Positions 61,438-64,000 of a stretch of 64,000 nucleotides of DNA are shown piece after piece (positions within the stretch are counted from its first letter, which is position 1; each line of letters opens with the position of its first letter). Below the pieces are notes generated by a model, which saw only the letters and a list, made by a program, of their open reading frames with translations, had not been told where the DNA came from and ran no database searches. The DNA is taken from assembly GCA_016235595.1 (NCBI GenBank), contig JACRJX010000008.1, positions 169,092-233,091 on the forward strand, in the 5' to 3' direction. The position numbers and the translations under genes were made by a program. Source of the DNA: Verrucomicrobiota bacterium (lineage in GTDB: Bacteria; Verrucomicrobiota; Verrucomicrobiia; CAIQCK01).

Positions 61438-62468
61438 GAAGCACTGAAACATTCAATCTTCAAGCTGACATGAAAACTTCTCAAACAATCTCCTCAATGA
61501 CACTCCGGCGGGATGCCGTGCTGTACCCCGGCACTCGCTCGCTTGGCCACGTGTTGCGTGGCTGGCTGATCACGGCGTTGCTCGTGGCTGCTGTGCCCTC
61601 GCTCCAGGCGGCTGAGACGGCCAAGAGCTTCAACTCGCCCGAAGAAGCGGTGGCGGCATTGACGGCTGCCGTGAACGCGAAAGATGCGGACGCCCTGCGC
61701 GTCATCTTCGGACCAGCTTCGGCGGACATCAAGAACAACGACCCTGTGCAAGCCGCCAACGAACTCACGGCGTTCGCAGCCGCGATCAAGCAAGCCAGCC
61801 GCATCGTGCGCAAGTCTGAAACCCGATGCGTTATGGAAGTGGGAAAAGAGTTCTGGCCCTTCCCGATTCCGGTGGTGAAGGTCAGCGGTCAATGGCAGTT
61901 CGACGTTGAAGCCGGCAAAGAGGAGTTGCTGAACCGCCGTATTGGCCGCAACGAATTACTGGCGCTTCAGGTCGTGCGTGCTTATGTGGAGGCCCAACGC
62001 GAATATGCCGGCCGCGATCGCGACAGCGACGAGGTGCTGGAGTATGCCCAGCACCTCCGCAGCACTCCCGGCAAGAAGGATGGCCTCTACTGGTCTGCGG
62101 AAATTGATAAGGAAATAAGCCCGCTGGGTCCCCTCGTGGCCGAGGCCCAAGCCCACGGCTACGGAGTCAAATCGACCGGCGCGAGCAATGCGCCGCGGTC
62201 GTTCAACGGCTATTTCTTCAAGATCCTCACCCGTCAGGGTCAACACGCTCCGGGCGGCAAATACGATTATGTCATCAACGGCAACATGATCGGCGGCTTT
62301 GCCTTGGTGGCTTGGCCGGCGGAATACGGCCGGTCTGGCATCATGACCTTCATCGTCAATCAGCAAGGCTTCGTGTATCAAAAAGACCTGGGTCCAAAAA
62401 CTGCGTCATCCGTCAAAAGCATCACGAGCTACGATCCCGACAAGACGTGGACACTGAGCCGCGACTGA
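61434..62468 (+). CDS. DUF2950 protein
   Basis: A 344-residue secreted protein. I take the GTG at 61434, which has GGAGGG five bases upstream and overlaps the DUF3300 stop (GTGA); ATG codons at 61470 and 61497 are alternatives. After a hydrophobic leader, AKSFNSPEEAVAALTAAVNA, then LLNRRIGRNELLAL and YVEAQREYAGRDRD, then SFNGYFFKILTRQGQHAPGG are the DUF2950 signatures. The family is always paired with DUF3300 in many proteobacteria, but function is unknown. Confidence 0.82.
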   Translation: MRSTETFNLQADMKTSQTISSMTLRRDAVLYPGTRSLGHVLRGWLITALLVAAVPSLQAAETAKSFNSPEEAVAALTAAVNAKDADALRVIFGPASADIKNNDPVQAANELTAFAAAIKQASRIVRKSETRCVMEVGKEFWPFPIPVVKVSGQWQFDVEAGKEELLNRRIGRNELLALQVVRAYVEAQREYAGRDRDSDEVLEYAQHLRSTPGKKDGLYWSAEIDKEISPLGPLVAEAQAHGYGVKSTGASNAPRSFNGYFFKILTRQGQHAPGGKYDYVINGNMIGGFALVAWPAEYGRSGIMTFIVNQQGFVYQKDLGPKTASSVKSITSYDPDKTWTLSRD

Positions 62469-62514
62469 CACTCCGAATCCCGGAGCGGGAGGGTGCGAAA
62501 ATTGAAAGTGTAAG

Positions 62515-63735
62515 ATGAAACCTCTGTCCGTTCATCTCTTGCAGCGGCAGATGTTCATCTGGCTCCCGACCCTTGCCGGCCTGCTGGTGGGCGTCTGCTC
62601 CGGCTGCAAACCGAAGATCCCACCGCCGGGACCGACCGAAGTGTTGGTGGCGCCTGTGGCGGTCAAGGACGTGCCGATTTGCCGGGAGTGGGTGGGCACG
62701 ACGGATGGCATCACCAACGCCACCATCCGTGCGCAGGTCACAGGCTACCTGTTCAGCCAGAATTACGAGGAAGGCAGAATAGTCAAGAAGGACGACCTCT
62801 TGTTCAGGCTGGATCCCCGGACGTTTGAGGCGGCACTGGATCAGGCCAAGGGAAACCTCGCCCAAGCGGAGGCGCAACTGGGCAAGACAGAACTGGACGT
62901 GAAGCGCTACACGCCGCTGGCGAAAGAACAGGCCATCAGCCAGCAAGAACTGGACGATGCCATTCAGTCCAATCTGGCGGCGAAGGCGCAGGTGCAAGCG
63001 GGCAAGGCGGCCGTTGAACAAGCGCAGCTTAGCCTGAACTTCACCCGGATCACGTCTCCCATCCCTGGCATCGTCGGCATCTCGAAGGTGGGCATTGGCG
63101 ACTTGATATCGCCCAGCAGCGGCGAACTGACAACGGTTTCCATCGTGGACCCGATCCGGGTGCATTTCTTCCTTAGCGAACAGGAGTACCTGCGCGCGGT
63201 CAAACAGCCCAAAGTCAGCGGTTGGGGCAAGGGTGGGCTTGGACCCGAACTTGCATTGCTTCTCGCCGACGGCAGCACGTATCCGCACAAAGGCCGCATC
63301 AATGCGGTGGACCGGCAGGTGGACGACAAGACGGGCACGATTCACCTCACGGCGCACGTCCCGAACCCGGACCTGATGTTGCGCCCGGGGTTGTTTGTGC
63401 GCGTGAAGGCATTGATTTTCACGGTGCCCAACGCTTTGGTGGTTCCGCAGCGCGCCGTGAACGAGTTGCAGGGCAAGTACCAGGTGGCCGTCGTGGGGGC
63501 CGATGGCAAGGTTTCCATCCGGCCTGTCAAGGTCAGCGAACGGTTTGGCTCGGATTGGATGGTCGAGGAGGGCCTCAAAGCCGGCGAACTGGTGGTGGTG
63601 GAAGGTGTGCAGAAGGCACGCGACGGAATGACCGTGGTTGCCAAGCCGTTTGTCGCGCCGAGCGCCAGCCAGCCTGCTCCGGAACCTAAGCCGACGGTCC
63701 CGTCGACTCCCGCCTCCAAACCCCAACATAAGTAG
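62515..63735 (+). CDS. RND efflux periplasmic adaptor (membrane fusion protein)
   Basis: A 406-residue protein with a hydrophobic leader ending VCSGC, a possible lipobox. Residues about 65-205 contain the hairpin and lipoyl domains: RAQVTGYLFSQNYEEG, KDDLLFRLDPRTFEAAL, QLSLNFTRITSPIPGIVG, and later VVPQRAVNELQG (MP domain). It belongs to the AcrA/MexA family and links an inner-membrane RND pump to an outer-membrane channel. A Pro-rich C-terminal tail is present. The pump gene starts six bases after its stop. Confidence 0.92.
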   Translation: MKPLSVHLLQRQMFIWLPTLAGLLVGVCSGCKPKIPPPGPTEVLVAPVAVKDVPICREWVGTTDGITNATIRAQVTGYLFSQNYEEGRIVKKDDLLFRLDPRTFEAALDQAKGNLAQAEAQLGKTELDVKRYTPLAKEQAISQQELDDAIQSNLAAKAQVQAGKAAVEQAQLSLNFTRITSPIPGIVGISKVGIGDLISPSSGELTTVSIVDPIRVHFFLSEQEYLRAVKQPKVSGWGKGGLGPELALLLADGSTYPHKGRINAVDRQVDDKTGTIHLTAHVPNPDLMLRPGLFVRVKALIFTVPNALVVPQRAVNELQGKYQVAVVGADGKVSIRPVKVSERFGSDWMVEEGLKAGELVVVEGVQKARDGMTVVAKPFVAPSASQPAPEPKPTVPSTPASKPQHK

Positions 63736-63741
63736 GCCATC

Positions 63742-64000
63742 GTGCCCAAGTTTTTCATCAACCGGCCGATCGTGGCCATGGTGATTTCGATCATCATGGT
63801 TATCGTCGGCTTGGTAGCCATGCTCGGCCTGCCGGTCGCGCAGTTTCCGAGCATTGTCCCGCCGGAGATTCAGGTGCAGACGACGTTCCTCGGCGCGGAC
63901 GCCTTGACGGTGGAAGAGTCGGTCGCCACGCCGTTGGAGCAACAGATCAACGGCGTGGACAACATGCTCTACATGTATTCGATCAACGCCAACAACGGCC
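63742..64000 (+). CDS. RND efflux pump (AcrB/MexB family), N-terminal fragment
   Basis: The first 86 codons of an RND transporter that continues beyond the window. KFFINRPIVAMVISIIMVIV is the first helix, followed by LPVAQFPSIVPPEIQ and the periplasmic loop VEESVATPLEQQINGVD, all close to AcrB. Start is GTG at 63742, in frame and directly after the adaptor gene. It exports hydrophobic compounds using the proton gradient. Confidence 0.92.
   Translation, partial: MPKFFINRPIVAMVISIIMVIVGLVAMLGLPVAQFPSIVPPEIQVQTTFLGADALTVEESVATPLEQQINGVDNMLYMYSINANNG

Noticed and set aside
1..64000. tRNA, rRNA, CRISPR arrays, intact insertion sequences
   Set aside because: I found no cloverleaf, rRNA-like, spacer-repeat or transposase sequence on reading both strands; short or divergent ones could have been missed.

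Overview
The window looks like chromosomal DNA of a GC-rich, Gram-negative, glycan-degrading bacterium of the Planctomycetota-Verrucomicrobiota-Chlamydiota group, most likely Verrucomicrobiota (inference). Directly visible support: secreted glycosidases, sialidases and a sulfatase; several Gfo/Idh/MocA dehydrogenases, one with a Tat-type leader; a GH172 (DUF2961) fragment; a giant bacterial alpha-2-macroglobulin; a PagL-type lipid A deacylase and a heptosyltransferase-like GT9, both implying an LPS outer membrane. I found no tRNA, rRNA, CRISPR array or intact insertion sequence.

Layout. 1-5.6 kb (+): the end of a GH172 gene, a DUF268 protein, a GT9 glycosyltransferase, then four overlapping genes (MFS transporter, two related Cys/His-rich proteins, kelch propeller). 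5.7-7.4 kb (-): DUF362 protein and an SDR. 7.5-12.7 kb (-): a 1740-residue alpha-2-macroglobulin with an eight-helix membrane block in its middle. 12.9-20 kb (-): GH29-like enzyme plus Gfo/Idh enzyme, then a FadR-type GntR regulator with an M14 carboxypeptidase fusion and a TIM-barrel protein. 20-34 kb (-): about ten tightly packed genes for glycan or sugar-acid catabolism (propeller glycosidases, sialidases, a glycosidase-esterase fusion, two Gfo/Idh enzymes, a NAL/DHDPS-type lyase, an HpcH aldolase, an SDR), headed by a divergent GntR-LacI (AraR-like) repressor with a perfect palindrome at its start codon. 35-39 kb: glycosyltransferases and a small YcxB-like membrane protein. 39-44 kb (-): sulfatase, Tat-type Gfo/Idh and TIM-barrel glycosidase.

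44-51.6 kb: PagL, PurN, an atypical sigma-70 factor divergent from an outer-membrane barrel, a DUF6941-like protein, and an NfeD-flotillin-carbonic anhydrase group. 52-54.8 kb (+): a compositionally distinct island encoding a nucleoside-2-deoxyribosyltransferase-like protein, an HPr-HPr-EIIA fusion and a stand-alone EIIA protein. I consider this the best candidate for an undescribed system, possibly a PTS-phosphorylation-controlled nucleotide-targeting effector. 55-64 kb: M16 peptidase and LOG protein, a TonB-like/toroid fusion, a LolA-like protein, the DUF3300-DUF2950 pair, and the start of an RND efflux operon.

At three points (7.36, 19.95 and 33.9 kb) sigma-70-like promoter elements lie so close to the start codon that the mRNA would be leaderless or nearly so. 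Two of these regions also carry palindromes expected to be operators for the adjacent GntR-fold regulators.
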